From: Raphanus sativus
Lineage: Eukaryota; Streptophyta; Magnoliopsida; Brassicales; Brassicaceae
Reading direction: 5' to 3'
Length of the DNA stretch: 64,000 nt
Assembly: GCF_000801105.2 (NCBI RefSeq)
Contig: NC_079516.1
Coordinates: 12,152,001 to 12,216,000, forward strand
A program made the translations under genes and the position numbers. Of this stretch, positions 1 through 11,124 are shown piece after piece (within the stretch, counting starts at the first letter, position 1; every line of letters begins with the position of its first letter). Under the pieces are notes generated by a model. It was not told the origin of the DNA. It worked only from the letters and a program-made list of their open reading frames with translations, and ran no database searches.

Positions 1-384
1 CCTTGTCGCCGCCTCTTTCACTTTCTCTCCTTTCTCTTCTCCTTCTTCTCCGTTGTTCTTGTCGCTGTTGCTTCTGAAACTGTCATAACAAAACGAACAC
101 ACATGAGCTTTAAGATCAACCATGACTTTCTATACGAATGCTTATTTGTTTACTCTAGATTTGGAGGGTAAAGCTTCATCTGGATCTTCTGCATTGCACC
201 TTGGATCAATTCCCAAGAGCTCGGTGGAAACTTCTTGCCAAAAATCCCACATATGATCTTCAAAAAGCGACGGATTCTCTTCTTTCCTGGCAACACCATC
301 ATCTGAAGATACTGGTGAAATGATCAAGATGGTGATGAAGAATAAGAATGAGAAACCCAATCTGATTCTTCTTGATTCATTCAT
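1..384 (-). CDS. Small secreted or membrane-anchored protein, 3' end outside window
   Basis: Exon 1 is 154-384 (77 codons, ATG at 384-382) and exon 2 is 1-79, continuing out of the window. The 74-nt intron (80-153) has GT/AG ends, and reading through it instead would stop after three more codons. Residues about 8-28 form a strong hydrophobic segment (LGFSFLFFITILIISPVSS) following Arg residues, so a signal peptide or anchor is likely. An acidic stretch with one Cys (IDPRCNAEDPDE) follows, and exon 2 encodes a very basic Arg/Gln-rich tail. By position next to an ABCF5 gene it should correspond to one of the small unknown genes around AT5G64816-AT5G64820 in Arabidopsis, but I cannot assign a function. 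The exon 2 boundary is inferred only from splice sites. Confidence 0.6.
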
Positions 385-1182
385 GTCTATATGTTTTTAA
401 GTAAAAAGCTTCTGAGATATCAAGAAAGGGGTCAAAAGAAAATGATAGAGAGAGAGAGAGAGAGAGAGAGAGTTGGTGCCATGTTTCTAGCATCAAGAGA
501 AGCAGAGCAAACACTTTTTTTTTGTTTGAACGGTTCTTGCGTTAACACCTACATTGATCTTGAAGCATCTGTCTTTTAATTAGTTGAATTTTACATTAAA
601 AGACTATTTAATTAGTTAACCATTACATAAAAGATTAATCGTGTCAGTTTTTGTTGCCATGTTTCAATGTGGTTTCAGTTTTTTGGATAATTTCATATAT
701 TATGAGTAAAAATATCGGTTAATTTAAGGTTTATAATTTAGATTCTTCGGATAAAATATCAGTTTATTCAGATAATTTCAAATATTTCAGATAACACATA
801 CAGTTCAAAAATTTGATAATCTGGTTTATAAATAATATTTTGTTATTTAGAACCTAGATGTAATTAATATTTTTAGATATATAATTTTTATTTTTGAAAT
901 TTTGTGTATTCTTCCTGTTTAATCAGTTCAGATATTTATAAAATTCGATTCGGTTTTGTCTTTTGGTTTATTTTCTTGATCCTGGATAAATGTGTCCAGC
1001 TAACTACTAGTATTGAATCTGAAGTACACGTTCACCAGCCTCTAATCCAATTTCTAAGACAGTTAAGTTTCTTAATAGTAACCTTAACTGAAAAAGTATA
1101 TCTATACAAACTGATTCCACGATAAAGACGTTGCAACTCTAAGAAGACTTTTTATAAATCTCTAAGACTCCTTTCACAGTAC
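385..1182. other. Intergenic region with AG microsatellite
   Basis: No gene seen. It holds a perfect (AG)13 run at 447-472 just upstream of the small secreted-protein gene, where it probably lies in that gene's 5' leader or promoter. The rest is AT-rich. The part near 690-960 carries degenerate repeats related in style to those in intron 1 of the next gene. The 3' UTR of the ABCF5-type gene should lie at the right end. Confidence 0.6.
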
Positions 1183-4100
1183 TCAGTTCCATCTCTTTGA
1201 ATTCTTGCTGGCCTTCGACTTCTGTTTAGCCTGTTGAAACGCCTGCATCTTCTGCTTCTTCCTCGCTTCTTTCTCTGCTTTTGACATCTTTGACTTGGCC
1301 TTCACTTTTGGTGCTTTCTCTTCTAGCTCTGCTTCTCTCTCTACCGCCTTTGCTCTAGCTTCCAGGTTCTTCTCCAAATAATACTGCCAGAGAGAATCCA
1401 CACACATTCAACAATTATGAACAAGCTAAGACAAAGAGCAATTCAAAGAGAATGTGGCTCTGGACTCTTACATTGTAGTCGCCAGCGTAATCTTCCAAAC
1501 AACCATCTTCAACTTCTATGACTCTGTTAACAATCTGTTTGATGAAGTATCGGTCGTGTGAGACTGCAATGACTGTACCTTGGTACTCGTTTATCGCTTC
1601 CTGATTCACCAAAACAGAAAGTTAAGTCTCTTTGTAATAATAATTGTATCCAAAGACTACCAAGAAAATAGTAGTAAACTGAACGAACCTCAAGCATCTC
1701 CTTTGAAGGAATGTCCAAGTGATTGGTCGGTTCGTCCAAAACAAGCACATTCGAAGGCGTCACCATGAATTTGCAGAAAGCAAGACGCGCTTTCTCACCA
1801 CCGCTCAAAAGAGAGACTTTTCTATCAAGCATGTCTGCTTTGAAGTTGCACCGTCCCAAAAGACCTTTTATATCATCACTTCTCCAGTCTTCTGCAGCTT
1901 CACAAACCGTTTCAAGAACTGTTTTATCCAAATCAAGAACCTCAGCCTAGCATCCAAAAAAAAAAAAAAAAACACGTCAAGAAACTAACCAAACCTAATC
2001 TTTATTTAGAGCTAGTGGTAACAGACCTGGTTCTGTTCAAAGTAGTTTGGTAATACATTGTGCTCTCCTAGAATAACTTCACCTTTCGTTGGCTTCTCTA
2101 ATCCCATTATAAGCTTCAGCAACGTGCTTTTCCCGCAGCCGTTGGGGCCAATAATAGCAATCTTTTCTCCTCTTTCTATAGCTAGATTCGCCTTCTTGAA
2201 TAGCATCTTATCCTCAAAACCAAAATCAACGTTTTTAACAGTGACTACAGATCTCCCACTCGTTCCACGCTCTGGAAACCTAATTTTCATCTGCTTCCTC
2301 TGGAAAGGCTTCTCTATTAGCTCCTGTTCTTGCAGCTTCTCTAGTTTCTATTACAAAAAAGGAAACATAAGCTCAAACTTCATCTTTTATGTAATGGCTA
2401 ATGATCAGCTTGCTTGCTAACCTTTTCTGCAGTAGAAGCACGGCCAGAGTTTGCACCAGCACCAAGCCTAGCGATCAAGTCTTTGGTTGATTCGATCTCT
2501 TTCTGCTGCTTCTCCCAAGCTGCGTTCTGAGTTTCGATCCACTCTGCCTTTGAGATCACGTACTGAGAGTAGTTACCTTCGAACGTCCTGGAGACACCCA
2601 TCTCGGTTTCGACGATTTTGGTGCACAGCTGATCAAGGAAGGCTCTGTCGTGTGAGATGATAACCATAGGCACTTCTTGCTTTTGCAAGTAGCCTTCAAG
2701 CCACTCGATGGTATCAAGATCCAAATGGTTTGTAGGTTCATCGAGTAGCAGCAAGTCTGGATCCTACTCATAGAAAGACACACAAAATACACATTAGCTT
2801 CTAGTTGGAGTGAATTCAATCTAATCATTCATACCTGAATATCTAATCCAAATTTCTATTTTGAAAACTCAAAAAAAAAAATCTGATGTTTAATCCGAAA
2901 AATTCGAATTTTCTGAATTTTAAGCCAAATTAACCAAAAAAAACCGGAACCAAATTTTGGATATCAACCAGATTCCTATCGAAACCAAGATAACCGAATT
3001 GAAACCAAACCGAAAAATCTGATATTTGATCAAAACAAATCTGAATTTTCAGACTTTTTAAGCCGAATTAACCAAAAATAAAACTGAAACTGAACCGGAA
3101 CCAAATTTCGGATATTAGCAAGTTCCCATTTTCCAACTTTGTTATCCAAACCAAACCAAAATAACCGAACCAGTTTCCCTAAATATCCGAACAGATCATA
3201 TATCTTAGAACCGGAAAAAAAAACGAAAACTGAAATAAACCGAACCCATACCAAACCAGTTTTCCTAAATATCCGAACAGATTCTATATCTCTAGAACCG
3301 GAAAATGAAAACCGAAATAAACCAAAATGCACAGTCCTAACTACACAATCCACATAAGCTTCTAATTCAAACACACTTCTCAATGTTTGAACTCAATCAA
3401 TTCATACCTGAAGCAGAATCTTGCCAAGAGACATCCTCATCTGCCACCCACCACTAAACGAAGCCACAAGCCTATCAGCATCCTCGGGAGCAAACCCCAA
3501 CTCCGGCATCAGCTTACTAATCTTAGCATCAACACTATCCAAACTCACAGCCTGAGCTCTCCTCTGCAACAGATCAAACTCATCAAGCAACCTCCCCATC
3601 AGCTCCAAATCATCAACCGACCCTTCGATCGCCTTCTGAACTCTCTCCAGCCTCTCAGTGATCTCCATCTCCTCCTGAAAAGCGCTCATGAACTCTTCTT
3701 TAACCGTCCTGCTCATCGACACCTCGAACTCCTGGCTCAAGAAGGCAACTTTCATGTTGGGTTTGGCCTTGATCACGTCCCCCGAGTCCGGCTCCTCTTG
3801 CCCCGTGATGATGCGGAGCTGAGTCGTTTTGCCTGCGCCGTTGACGCCGACTAGGCCTACTTTCTCGCCTCGTTTCACTTCCCAGGAGACGTCTTTGAGG
3901 ACTGTCACGCCTTTGTAGCTTTTCTTATGTTCTCTAGCTTCACCCCGGAGGAGACTCCCGAGGAGGAGGAAGACTTGTTGTTCTTTCCGGCTCGTTTGCG
4001 GTCGGAGTCTTGTTGGGTTGTTGGGGTGGAGAAGAGTGATTCGATGTCGTCTTTTTGGAGCTCTTTCACGGGGGTGATTGTGGAGACTTGGGATCTGATG

Positions 4101-4244
4101 ATTGTGGTGGTGGATTCGCGTCTAGGGATTGGAAAGGAGGAGACTTTGGTGAAGTTTGATGCGATTGGAGATGGGTATGGGCGGAGGCCGGTGAAGAAAG
4201 CGGAGCGGAGGTTGATGGTGTGGAGGTTTGTCGATAAAACCCAT
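1183..4244 (-). CDS. ABCF5: ABC-F subfamily ATPase, ABCF5/GCN5 type, with two frame breaks in exon 1
   Basis: Six exons: 3408-4244, 2422-2763, 2027-2347, 1689-1946, 1472-1600, 1183-1383. All introns are GT-AG and the total is 2088 nt (about 695 aa), normal for the family. ABC-F proteins are soluble twin-ATPase proteins that act on ribosomes and have no membrane domain. Domain 1 shows Walker [10 protein letters not shown], signature SFSGGWQMR and Walker [13 protein letters not shown]. Domain 2 shows [18 protein letters not shown] and [13 protein letters not shown] Lys-rich tail ends in KRWN. Exon 1 has two compensating single-base problems: an extra A/T in the run at 4236-4239, right after the ATG, and a missing base in the run at 3920-3923, just before the first ATPase domain. 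Between them the expected frame is open and the sequence looks like the family's N-terminus. This could be a real disablement of the start or homopolymer sequencing error; downstream of 3920 the gene is intact, which favours error. It is syntenic with AT5G64840. Confidence 0.88.
2870..3320. repeat. Degenerate internal repeats in ABCF5 intron 1
   Basis: The 644-nt first intron (2764-3407) is much longer than the other introns, which are about 75-90 nt. It contains imperfect direct repeats: a block at about 2907-2965 recurs at about 3040-3118 (both with 'accggaaccaaatt'-type cores), and a block at about 3165-3215 recurs at 3252-3302 (shared core 'cctaaatatccgaacag'). This looks like an old decayed insertion. 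A similar CCGAAC-rich sequence occurs near 19040-19170. Confidence 0.6.
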
Positions 4245-5754
4245 GATTGAAAGTTTGGATTTTTCGACGGTCTCGGAGGAGAATCTCTCGCTCTACTGAA
4301 GGATGAAGCAGAGGAGAGGAAGAAACTCTCTTGGCGAGAGAGTGTGGTTTGGTTTGATAAGAGTTTCTTCTATCTATACGGTTAAGTGTGAGCCACGAGA
4401 TATTTATTAGATTCGTTTTTTTTTTTTAATTTTCTTTTGTGTGGTTTGTTTTTAGTTTGCGTTATTTTCTTTTGTTCCTGTATATTCCAAAAATATACAT
4501 CATTATCATACATATAAAAATACAAAACTCAACTTACAATTTTTTATTATTCGCTAGCATTAGTATTTCTGAAAAATGTTATCTTTTAGCTCTCTAGCAG
4601 TAGTATTGGTAAATTTTACTACCTTCATTTCCTTTTATATGTTGTTTAACGTTTTTTCATACATATATTAAAAAAATCATTGAATTTTCTATTGTGATCC
4701 TAATTAATAAACTGTTATATTTGATTTTTTAGTTGAAAATAAGGATAAAAGTGAAAAAACCATAAAACATATTCATTGACAAAATAAATTGGCACTCATT
4801 ATGAAATAGAGTTTAAATTCTACAGCAACGCTTAAAATAAAACAGACAAAGTAGATCATAAAAAATTATAAATGATTTTGAATGTATTAGCTTTTGAATT
4901 TTGCTTCTATATCTAATTCAGGACAAAAGTCACAACAACAACAAGAAATAAAAGTAAAAATAAAAGTTTTAAGTAAAAATAAAAGTTTTGTGGTTGTGGG
5001 AGAAGTTTTGAAGATAACACTGCGTAATCCGGTGAAGTTACCTCCTTGTGGTTCACATCACTCCTTTGAACAAAAGACACTGCTCACAATCTGCCACTTG
5101 TCAAATTACAAACCAGTCAAGCAAGCTGCTCTGTGGATGTCATTACGCCACCAATGTTAATCGCCTCCATTATTATAATCTGACCAAACTAAGTTACATT
5201 CGTATCATACGTTACATTTATCAAAACTAATTGTAGACTTTTGTAGTTATTGAATGGACACAGATTCTCTAGCGATTAATAAGTTTAATTTTTATTCAAC
5301 ACAATACTCATCTATCAATAATAGGTAATGAAATTTCTTTCTCAGTAGTGGAGTGTGTGTAACTCACGAGTTCTCAAAGAAGAAAAAAATATATGAAAAG
5401 ATCAACAAATCGAGTTTTGATACTAATCTGCTAATAAATATTTTAAAATATCAGATTAGATTTGAAAAGTTATTTGCCAGCCATCCCAGTGAATGCCCTT
5501 ATGGTAATTTGAGCTTACCATTTTTGATAAGAAAATACAGAAAGAAAATATATGATATGCTGGTGTAACATTGTAGCTGTGATTTTGCTGTATTAAAGTT
5601 TTGAACAACCAGTGACAAAAAAAAAAAAGTTTTGAACAACCTTTCCTTACCAGCTTTATATATTTCTCTGTATTACCATCTTTCTTGCTCCAAAGATCAT
5701 CTTCTTAAAAAATAAAAACAAGAAAGGCTCTCTTCTCTCTACAGCTTTGATCAT
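4245..5754. other. Intergenic region between divergent ABCF5 and NOI genes
   Basis: This holds the promoters of the ABCF5-type gene (right of 4244, reading left) and of the NOI-domain gene (left of 5755, reading right). It is AT-rich with no coding signal beyond chance frames. A micro-insertion at 5595-5641 is listed separately. The CT-rich stretch at 5727-5742 fits the 5' leader of the NOI gene. Confidence 0.55.
5595..5641 (+). mobile_element. Ultra-short poly(A) insertion with 16-bp direct repeat
   Basis: The 16-mer aaagttttgaacaacc occurs at 5595-5610 and again, perfectly, at 5626-5641. Between them are only 15 nt: agtgac followed by nine A. Direct repeat plus poly(A) is the signature of target-primed reverse transcription, so I read this as a retroposon truncated to its last few bases. 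See the findings for the other members. Confidence 0.6.
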
Positions 5755-7180
5755 ATGGACGATCCAAAAGAGGTTTAAATCTCTCATACCCTTCTTCTCT
5801 TTTCTTGTATAAACCCTTCTGCTTATGTTTTTGAACTAGTCTCTGATATATCGATATCATGAATCTTTGTTGAGTTAAACCCTGTTTTGAATTTCATAAG
5901 ATATTGAATATGGGGGATATTTTGTTGGCAGAACAAGAACTCGCCATGGCTATCAGTACCACAGTTTGGAGACTGGGATCAGAAAGGAGGAACCGTTCCT
6001 GATTACTCAATGGATTTCTCAAAGATCAGAGAGATGAGGAAACAGCACAAGAGAGATCCTTCCCGTGTCAGTCTTGGCAATGAACAAGACTTCATTAACC
6101 CTTTTCATAATCAACCTACTTCTGTTGATAAAACTAAGGCTAAGCGCACGACTGTCCACAGTGACAACAACATAACCGACAATGAGTTCCCCCACCACCA
6201 GCGACATCCTCCATCCGTAAGTTCACTTGCATCCTTTCAGTTTTGTTGCTATCTTGAGTTGGTTGTGTAGCTTTGTCCCATTGTTATGTTTTATGGAATC
6301 TAACTTTGTAGCACTATATTTTTGCTACACAATCATGTCCTCGCATTTGAATTTTCCAACTTAACATTCATTTTTCTTGATGATTGATTGTCTTGAAACC
6401 GGTAGGTAGGTGTTTTAAATATGGTTAGGTTGTGGAATATGACATTGTAGCTTTATATGGTTAGATTTTGGGTCACACGTTCTGTGCCTATAGTTTACCT
6501 TTTTTCCTTAAAACTTCAGATCTTTGTTTTTTAAGTTCGGATTGAGTTTGTGTCTACATGAAATGGATGATTGTTTTTGTGGATTATAGCTGAGTCTGTG
6601 TTCATTTGATGTGTACCTTACCTTCTTGGGTTGGTTAGGTAGTGGAATCAAAATTTGTAAGCATTATTTGGCTATTTCTAGCAATTGGGTAACAGTGGTC
6701 CTTCTGTATTTGGTATAGTCAGTTGCTTGGTGCTATGTATATATTACTCATGATATTAATACCCCCAGCAAGCTTCATAAACTAGACTTTGAGTTTATAT
6801 TCGATTTGGAGTTGGATTGGGTACGAATGAGTATATACTTTATACTGTTAGAGAATCACATCAAAGGAATACATTATGAGTAAGGATTATAATTTCTATT
6901 CATCGAGAATGATAATATATTATAAGGTGATAATTCACTTAAATCAAAGTAACATAGTTGTTGTGATGGTTTCTTTCAATCAAAGTAAAGCATAACCCTT
7001 TATGAGAGAAAGGTGTGGCTTTTGTTTCTTGTACCTACCATGTGAACTGACATAGATAATATTTCCTTTTTGAGGACAAGACAAGACATTCTTAATCTTA
7101 CGTGTAAATATGTGTATGTGACTTTGGAACAGACCAGGAGAGGAATCTTCAGCTTCTTCAACTGCTGCGTTAAAGCTTGA
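5755..7180 (+). CDS. NOI/RIN4-domain protein with C-terminal Cys-Cys motif
   Basis: Three exons: 5755-5772 (only six codons, MDDPKE), 5932-6216 and 7133-7180, all GT-AG and phase 0, giving 116 aa. Residues about 11-48 form a NOI domain: SVPQFGDWDQ, matching the P-x-F-G-x-W core that the protease AvrRpt2 recognises in RIN4, followed by YSMDFSKIREMRKQ. The last exon encodes RGIFSFFNCCVKA. The adjacent Cys pair at the end is a typical acylation site that would tether the protein to the plasma membrane, as in RIN4. Family knowledge: NOI proteins are immune-associated membrane-peripheral adaptors. The position matches AT5G64850. Without the distant third exon (intron 2 is 916 nt), a read-through product would lack the membrane anchor. 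Exon 3 is assigned from frame, splice site and motif. Confidence 0.85.
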
Positions 7181-7688
7181 AGCTATTTTATAACTGAGAG
7201 TCAGAGACAATGAGAAGATGTGTTTCACTTATTTATAATAATGACGACAAAAATGAGATATGGTAGTGACACCTTTTCACATACATTCCTGCAAAGCAGC
7301 AGCGTTAATCAAGTTTGTCTGCTGTTTACTGTTATCTTACGATTGTCTAACTATGTGTTTGGTAATTGTCAAGAATAGTTAGTTTTATTTCTTTTCTTTT
7401 TGTTGTAGTTTTTGGTTTATTTAGAGTGGGTAACTTTCAATATTGTGATACATTACTATAAAAAGATGCATTAAGATTATAAATGATGAGTTGTGTGTTA
7501 CTGAATGGTGTTTACCATTTAACAGTCGAACACTTGCTCTACAACCATCCTCGTCAAGCCTTGTACTACTCAATGGATACCTGAAAGATTAGAGGATAGC
7601 TTTTATGTATTATTATAAACTCCTACCAAGTACTAATGTAGATTCATTGTAGATTCTAGTATATTTTTGACTCCAAGCTAACATCAAA
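7181..7688. other. Intergenic region
   Basis: The left part is presumably the 3' UTR of the NOI gene. No further coding or repeat signal was recognised before the tRNA gene. Confidence 0.5.
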
Positions 7689-7728
7689 GTTGATATGGCC
7701 GAGTTGGTCTAAGGCGCCAGATTAAGGT

Positions 7729-7761
<33 letters not shown>

Positions 7762-7768
7762 TGTCAAC
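7689..7768 (+). tRNA. tRNA-Leu (anticodon AAG)
   Basis: A complete cloverleaf can be drawn. The acceptor stem GTTGATA pairs with TGTCAAC. The D arm contains the A box (TGGCCGAGTTGG), and the anticodon stem CCAGA/TCTGG encloses a loop with AAG. There is a variable arm, as in class II tRNAs, and a T arm GTGGG-TTCAAAT-CCCAC. No intron. The discriminator base is A at 7769. Confidence 0.95.
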
Positions 7769-7769
7769 A

Positions 7770-8158
7770 TTATCTTTTGTTTTCTTTTCTGATGAAAACA
7801 GATTCCCACCTAAGCCGTCGATCTAAACCTATCTCCTTGTTACTTACTGGTAGAAGTTATTAAAGTGAGATGATACAAGGCTTTACAGAAAAATAATACA
7901 TCATCTAGGTTTCTGAAGATTTACAGACTAGAACCATCTTGGCTTTGAACATCGACCATGATTGAACGAGGGGAACCAGATGAACATAGTGTGAACATTC
8001 GTACCAGAAAAAGAAGAAGATGAGATAGTGTTTTTACTTATTAGATTCTCAGAGTTTGCATTATATAAACCTCACCCATTATGGTCTTCACTAGTGCACG
8101 TAGATCTCATTGAACTTTCGATTATAAAACTCAGCTCAAAGTTAATATGGGTTTTATT
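7770..8158. other. Intergenic region before the LINE fragment
   Basis: No gene recognised. The open frame that begins at 8028 is not LINE-like until about 8187, so 8028-8186 is best read as flanking DNA that happens to be in frame. Confidence 0.5.
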
Positions 8159-8179
8159 TAGATCTGTAATCAGTGCAGA

Positions 8180-9705
8180 CAAAAACAAATCAGCAGGTGG
8201 GCTAGGCTTTCGTGAAATAGAACAATTCAATGATGCCCTCCTTGCAAAAGCAACTTGGCGAGTTCTGAAGTTCCCTCAATCTCTACTCTCACAAGTCCTA
8301 AGAGGCAAGTATTGTCACTCCTCCAACTTTCTTGAGGCGGTGCAACCCTCTGCAAGCTCACATGGTTGGAGAGGGATATTAATTGGAAGAGATGTATTAC
8401 TGAGAGGTCTTGGCTGGATAGTGGGTTCTGGTAATGAGATCAGTGTGTGGAGAGATCCGTGGCTCTCCCTCAGCACCCCAATTGTACCCATCGGCCCGCC
8501 TACTCTCGACAATCAAGCTTTGAAAGTTTCAGACCTCATTGATCCTTCGACTCTCTCCTGGAATACTAGTATCATTAGAGAGCATCTTCCTCAGTATGAG
8601 GACCAAATTAGGTAGATAGTCCCAAGCTCTTTCCAAATGAAGGATGATCTGGTGTGGCTTGCTTCAAAATCGGGTGAATACTCCACGAAGTCTGGCTATG
8701 CCCTCTTAAAACTACATACTGATTCACCAGACTTGGAGTTTAATTGGAAAGCATGCATCTGGAACCTTAAAACCACTCTTAAGCTGAAACATCTGCTCTG
8801 GAAAATCAAGAGTGGTGCCATCGCAGTGGGCTCAAACTTACAAGCAAGAGGTATGTCAGGAGACTTTAGATGCAAACGCTGCGGAAAACAAGAGACTGAC
8901 CTTCATCTCTTCCTGACTTGCCATTTTGCCAACCGAGTTTGGGATCTCCTCCCAGACCTTCACTCTCCCTCACCAGTCTCTATCACCACGATCCCTCAGC
9001 TCCTACAACAGAGTAAGAGATTGATCTGTTCGCCACCCGTGGGTTTGTCTGATGCAGCTCTATTCCCCTGGGTTATTTGGTATCTCTGGTCAGCAAGAAA
9101 TATACTTTGCTTTGAGAACGTCACTATCACAGAACATGAGGTAGTTAACTTAGCTATCAAGGAAGCTCGATCTTGGCAAGCTGCCCAACAAAGCAAATCT
9201 TCTCTACCTCTCCCGGTACTCACCCGTAAGGATATCCAATCCACTGCTCTCGCTAGCGAAATTCAATGCTTTGTAGACGCAGCTTGGAGTTCGGTGTCAC
9301 ACTGTGGGGGTTTCGGATGGATTTTTCAGAATCACGGCACCGGTTCGTCACGATCTGGTTCTTCAAACCGCAGCCATGTCAGCTCTGCCCTCGTTGCAGA
9401 AGCTTTTGCGGTCAAAGCTGCACTCTCGGAGGCGGCGTTGGTTGGGTATGTTTCGATCACCTTGTGGTCCGATTCACAAACCCTCATCTCAGCTTTGTCT
9501 TCTCAGACAAAGACTGTCGACATCCAAAGCATTTTACATGATATCTATATCCTCTGTAGAAGCTTTGCATCTATCTCTTTTAAATTTGTTCCAAGACTTA
9601 AAAATGTTGAAGCTGATTCCCTTGCTAAATCAGCTATGTATGCTTTTATGAACGTTGTTTAAGTGCGTAAAGTTTAAATGAAGTTTGGTTTGCTCAAAAA
9701 AAAAA
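8180..9705 (+). mobile_element. 5'-truncated LINE (zf-RVT and RNase H region)
   Basis: This is the 3' third of a plant L1-type non-LTR retrotransposon. Translation in one frame gives the end of the reverse transcriptase (GGLGFREIEQFNDALLAK near 8197-8250), then a zinc-binding RT-associated domain (CKRCGKQETDLHLFLTCHFA near 8872-8932), and then RNase H (CFVDAAWS near 9268, LWSDSQTLISAL near 9466). The coding frame is closed at 9662, then comes a short 3' UTR and a poly(A) run at 9696-9705. A single amber stop at 8613-8615 interrupts an otherwise continuous frame, so the copy is dead but young. A weak, diverged target duplication may exist (gatctgtaatcag near 8161, gatttgttagtc at 9706); I am not sure of it. 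Confidence 0.85.
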
Positions 9706-9768
9706 GATTTGTTAGTCTGGAATATTACCTATAGGCGGTTGCATGTTGTAAACTATGTTATATTCTTT

Positions 9769-9822
9769 GTCCCACATCGCTTAGCTAGAAGGAAGGTAGT
9801 CATAACCTGATGAGTATAAATA
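9769..9822 (+). promoter_or_regulatory. snRNA promoter (USE + TATA) of U2 copy 1
   Basis: The plant upstream sequence element GTCCCACATCG is at 9769-9779 and a TATA box (TATAAATA) is at 9815-9822. The 35 bp between them is the spacing typical of RNA polymerase II snRNA genes in plants. The TATA begins 33 bp before the RNA start. Confidence 0.9.
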
Positions 9823-9847
9823 AGAGGCCGTGTCTAACTTTCAAATC

Positions 9848-10040
9848 ATACCTTTCTCGGCTTTTTGGCTAAGATCAAGTGTAGTATCTGTTCTTATCAG
9901 TTTAATATTTGATATGTGCGGTTATCGGTCCACATGATATTAACTCTATTTTTTTCGGGTGAAAGCCCACTAAAATAGCTTGCTATCCGGGCTTTCTGAA
10001 TCGTCTAGGCATTGCACTACTGTAAGGGCAGGCTCAACCC
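9848..10040 (+). ncRNA. U2: U2 spliceosomal snRNA, copy 1 (diverged)
   Basis: It starts with ATACCTTTCTCGG and contains the branch-point recognition stretch GTGTAGTATCTG, followed by the stem-loop II region and a T-rich Sm-type site near 9950. U2 base-pairs with intron branch sites in the spliceosome. A 3'-box-like AGTTCAA follows at 10052-10058. Compared with copy 2 it carries more changes, such as GGCTTTTT for GGCCTTTT in the 5' region and an altered stem-loop near 9918-9935, so it may be a variant or decaying copy despite its intact promoter. Confidence 0.88.
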
Positions 10041-10203
10041 ATCAAACACCAAGTTCAACTCTTTAGTTTTTACTCTTATAAGCAAAGCCCAATAGTCAAT
10101 ACCATTAACTACAATCAGTCAGTACACGGCCCACGGATTCCTAAGTGACGGTGAGATTCAACATGTGAATTCATAATTACATTATTGATTAATCTTTTGC
10201 TTT

Positions 10204-10484
10204 GTTTGAATTGCACTTTATGATAAGAAAAAGGTGTTGTGTGAAACAGTTGACGATTAACAAATCAATCTGCAGCAAAGAAGAAGAGGTGTTACCCCAA
10301 TGAAATTGAATCCAAGAAGTAAGGGAAAGCCACCAAGATCTTACAAACTCCTTTTTCTGACTTTGATATATAGCTTCCATGGCTGAAAGATGACGATTTT
10401 TAAGTAGTTCAGGCCACTCGAACCAACTGTATGAATTTAAAGTTTCTTCTACAGCTACAAAATAAGCAGCATCTTCAAGCCAAC
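10204..10484 (-). pseudogene. DPE1: Relic of DPE1 (plastid 4-alpha-glucanotransferase)
   Basis: On the minus strand, an exon-like block at 10345-10484 encodes WLEDAAYFVAVEE then WFEWPELLKNRHLSAMEAIY, ending at a GT donor. A second block below an AG acceptor (10269 downward) begins IDLLIV and then loses similarity. These match the interior of disproportionating enzyme 1 with its exon-intron junction preserved. The rest of the roughly 570-residue enzyme is absent, so this is a remnant. A stretch resembling GVGKIKI near 11505-11530 may be another scrap, but it is out of order. In Arabidopsis DPE1 (AT5G64860) lies exactly between the NOI gene and the flotillin gene, which supports the identification. 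Confidence 0.75.
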
Positions 10485-10853
10485 CTATGCACAACGAATA
10501 TAATATCCTCAGTGAGAACGTGCTATCCAGATCAGGCCAGAAGACTGCTAACAAATGAATGTTTTAAATTGTATTTTCACATAATAATAGAGGGATCAAT
10601 ACGGAAATCTTGCAGTTTGCTGTTCAGTTCACCGTTATACCACTAATAAGCCTCTCTGCTGCCTGAGAAGAGTTCAGTGATCAAACTTAACTTCTCAAGC
10701 CAGACCAGTGCTTATAATTAATGAAGAAATATGTAAAGTTTTTACCAAAAGTATAAAATATAGCGAGAGTTTATCATAGGAGGAGTGAGATGGTTTGTTG
10801 ATATGGAATGACGTATAGGCGGTTGCTTAAAGTAAACTATACTGTGTTCTTTC

Positions 10854-10907
10854 GTCCCACATCGCTTAACTAGAAGTAAGGTGGTCATATCCTGATGTGT
10901 ATAAATA
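10854..10907 (+). promoter_or_regulatory. snRNA promoter (USE + TATA) of U2 copy 2
   Basis: GTCCCACATCG is at 10854-10864 and TATAAATA at 10900-10907, with the same 35-bp spacing and the same 33-bp distance to the RNA start as copy 1. The sequence further upstream (tataggcggttgc near 10813) also matches the region above copy 1 (9731), so promoter and gene were duplicated together. Confidence 0.9.
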
Positions 10908-10932
10908 AGAGGCCGTGTGTAATGTCTAATTC

Positions 10933-11124
10933 ATACCTTTCTCGGCCTTTTGGCTAAGATCAAGTGTAGTATCTGTTCTTATCAGTTTAATATCTGATAT
11001 GTGGGCCATTGGCTCACACGATATTAACTTTATTTTTTCAGGGTGAAAGCCTACCAAGATAGCTTGCTATTTGAGCTTTCTGAGTCGTCTATGCATTGCA
11101 CTACTGCACGGGCTGGCTCAACCC
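10933..11124 (+). ncRNA. U2: U2 spliceosomal snRNA, copy 2
   Basis: This is the better-preserved U2: ATACCTTTCTCGGCCTTTTG at the 5' end, GTGTAGTATCTG for branch-site pairing, a stem-loop GTGGGCCATTGGCTCAC, a T-run Sm-type site near 11030, and the 3' stem-loops. The 3'-box-like AGTTCAA is at 11136-11142. About 1.1 kb separates it from copy 1 in the same orientation, with the DPE1 relic between them. Confidence 0.92.

Noticed and set aside
8028..8186. Extension of the LINE protein upstream
   Set aside because: The translation shows no reverse transcriptase similarity before about 8187; the open frame is fortuitous.
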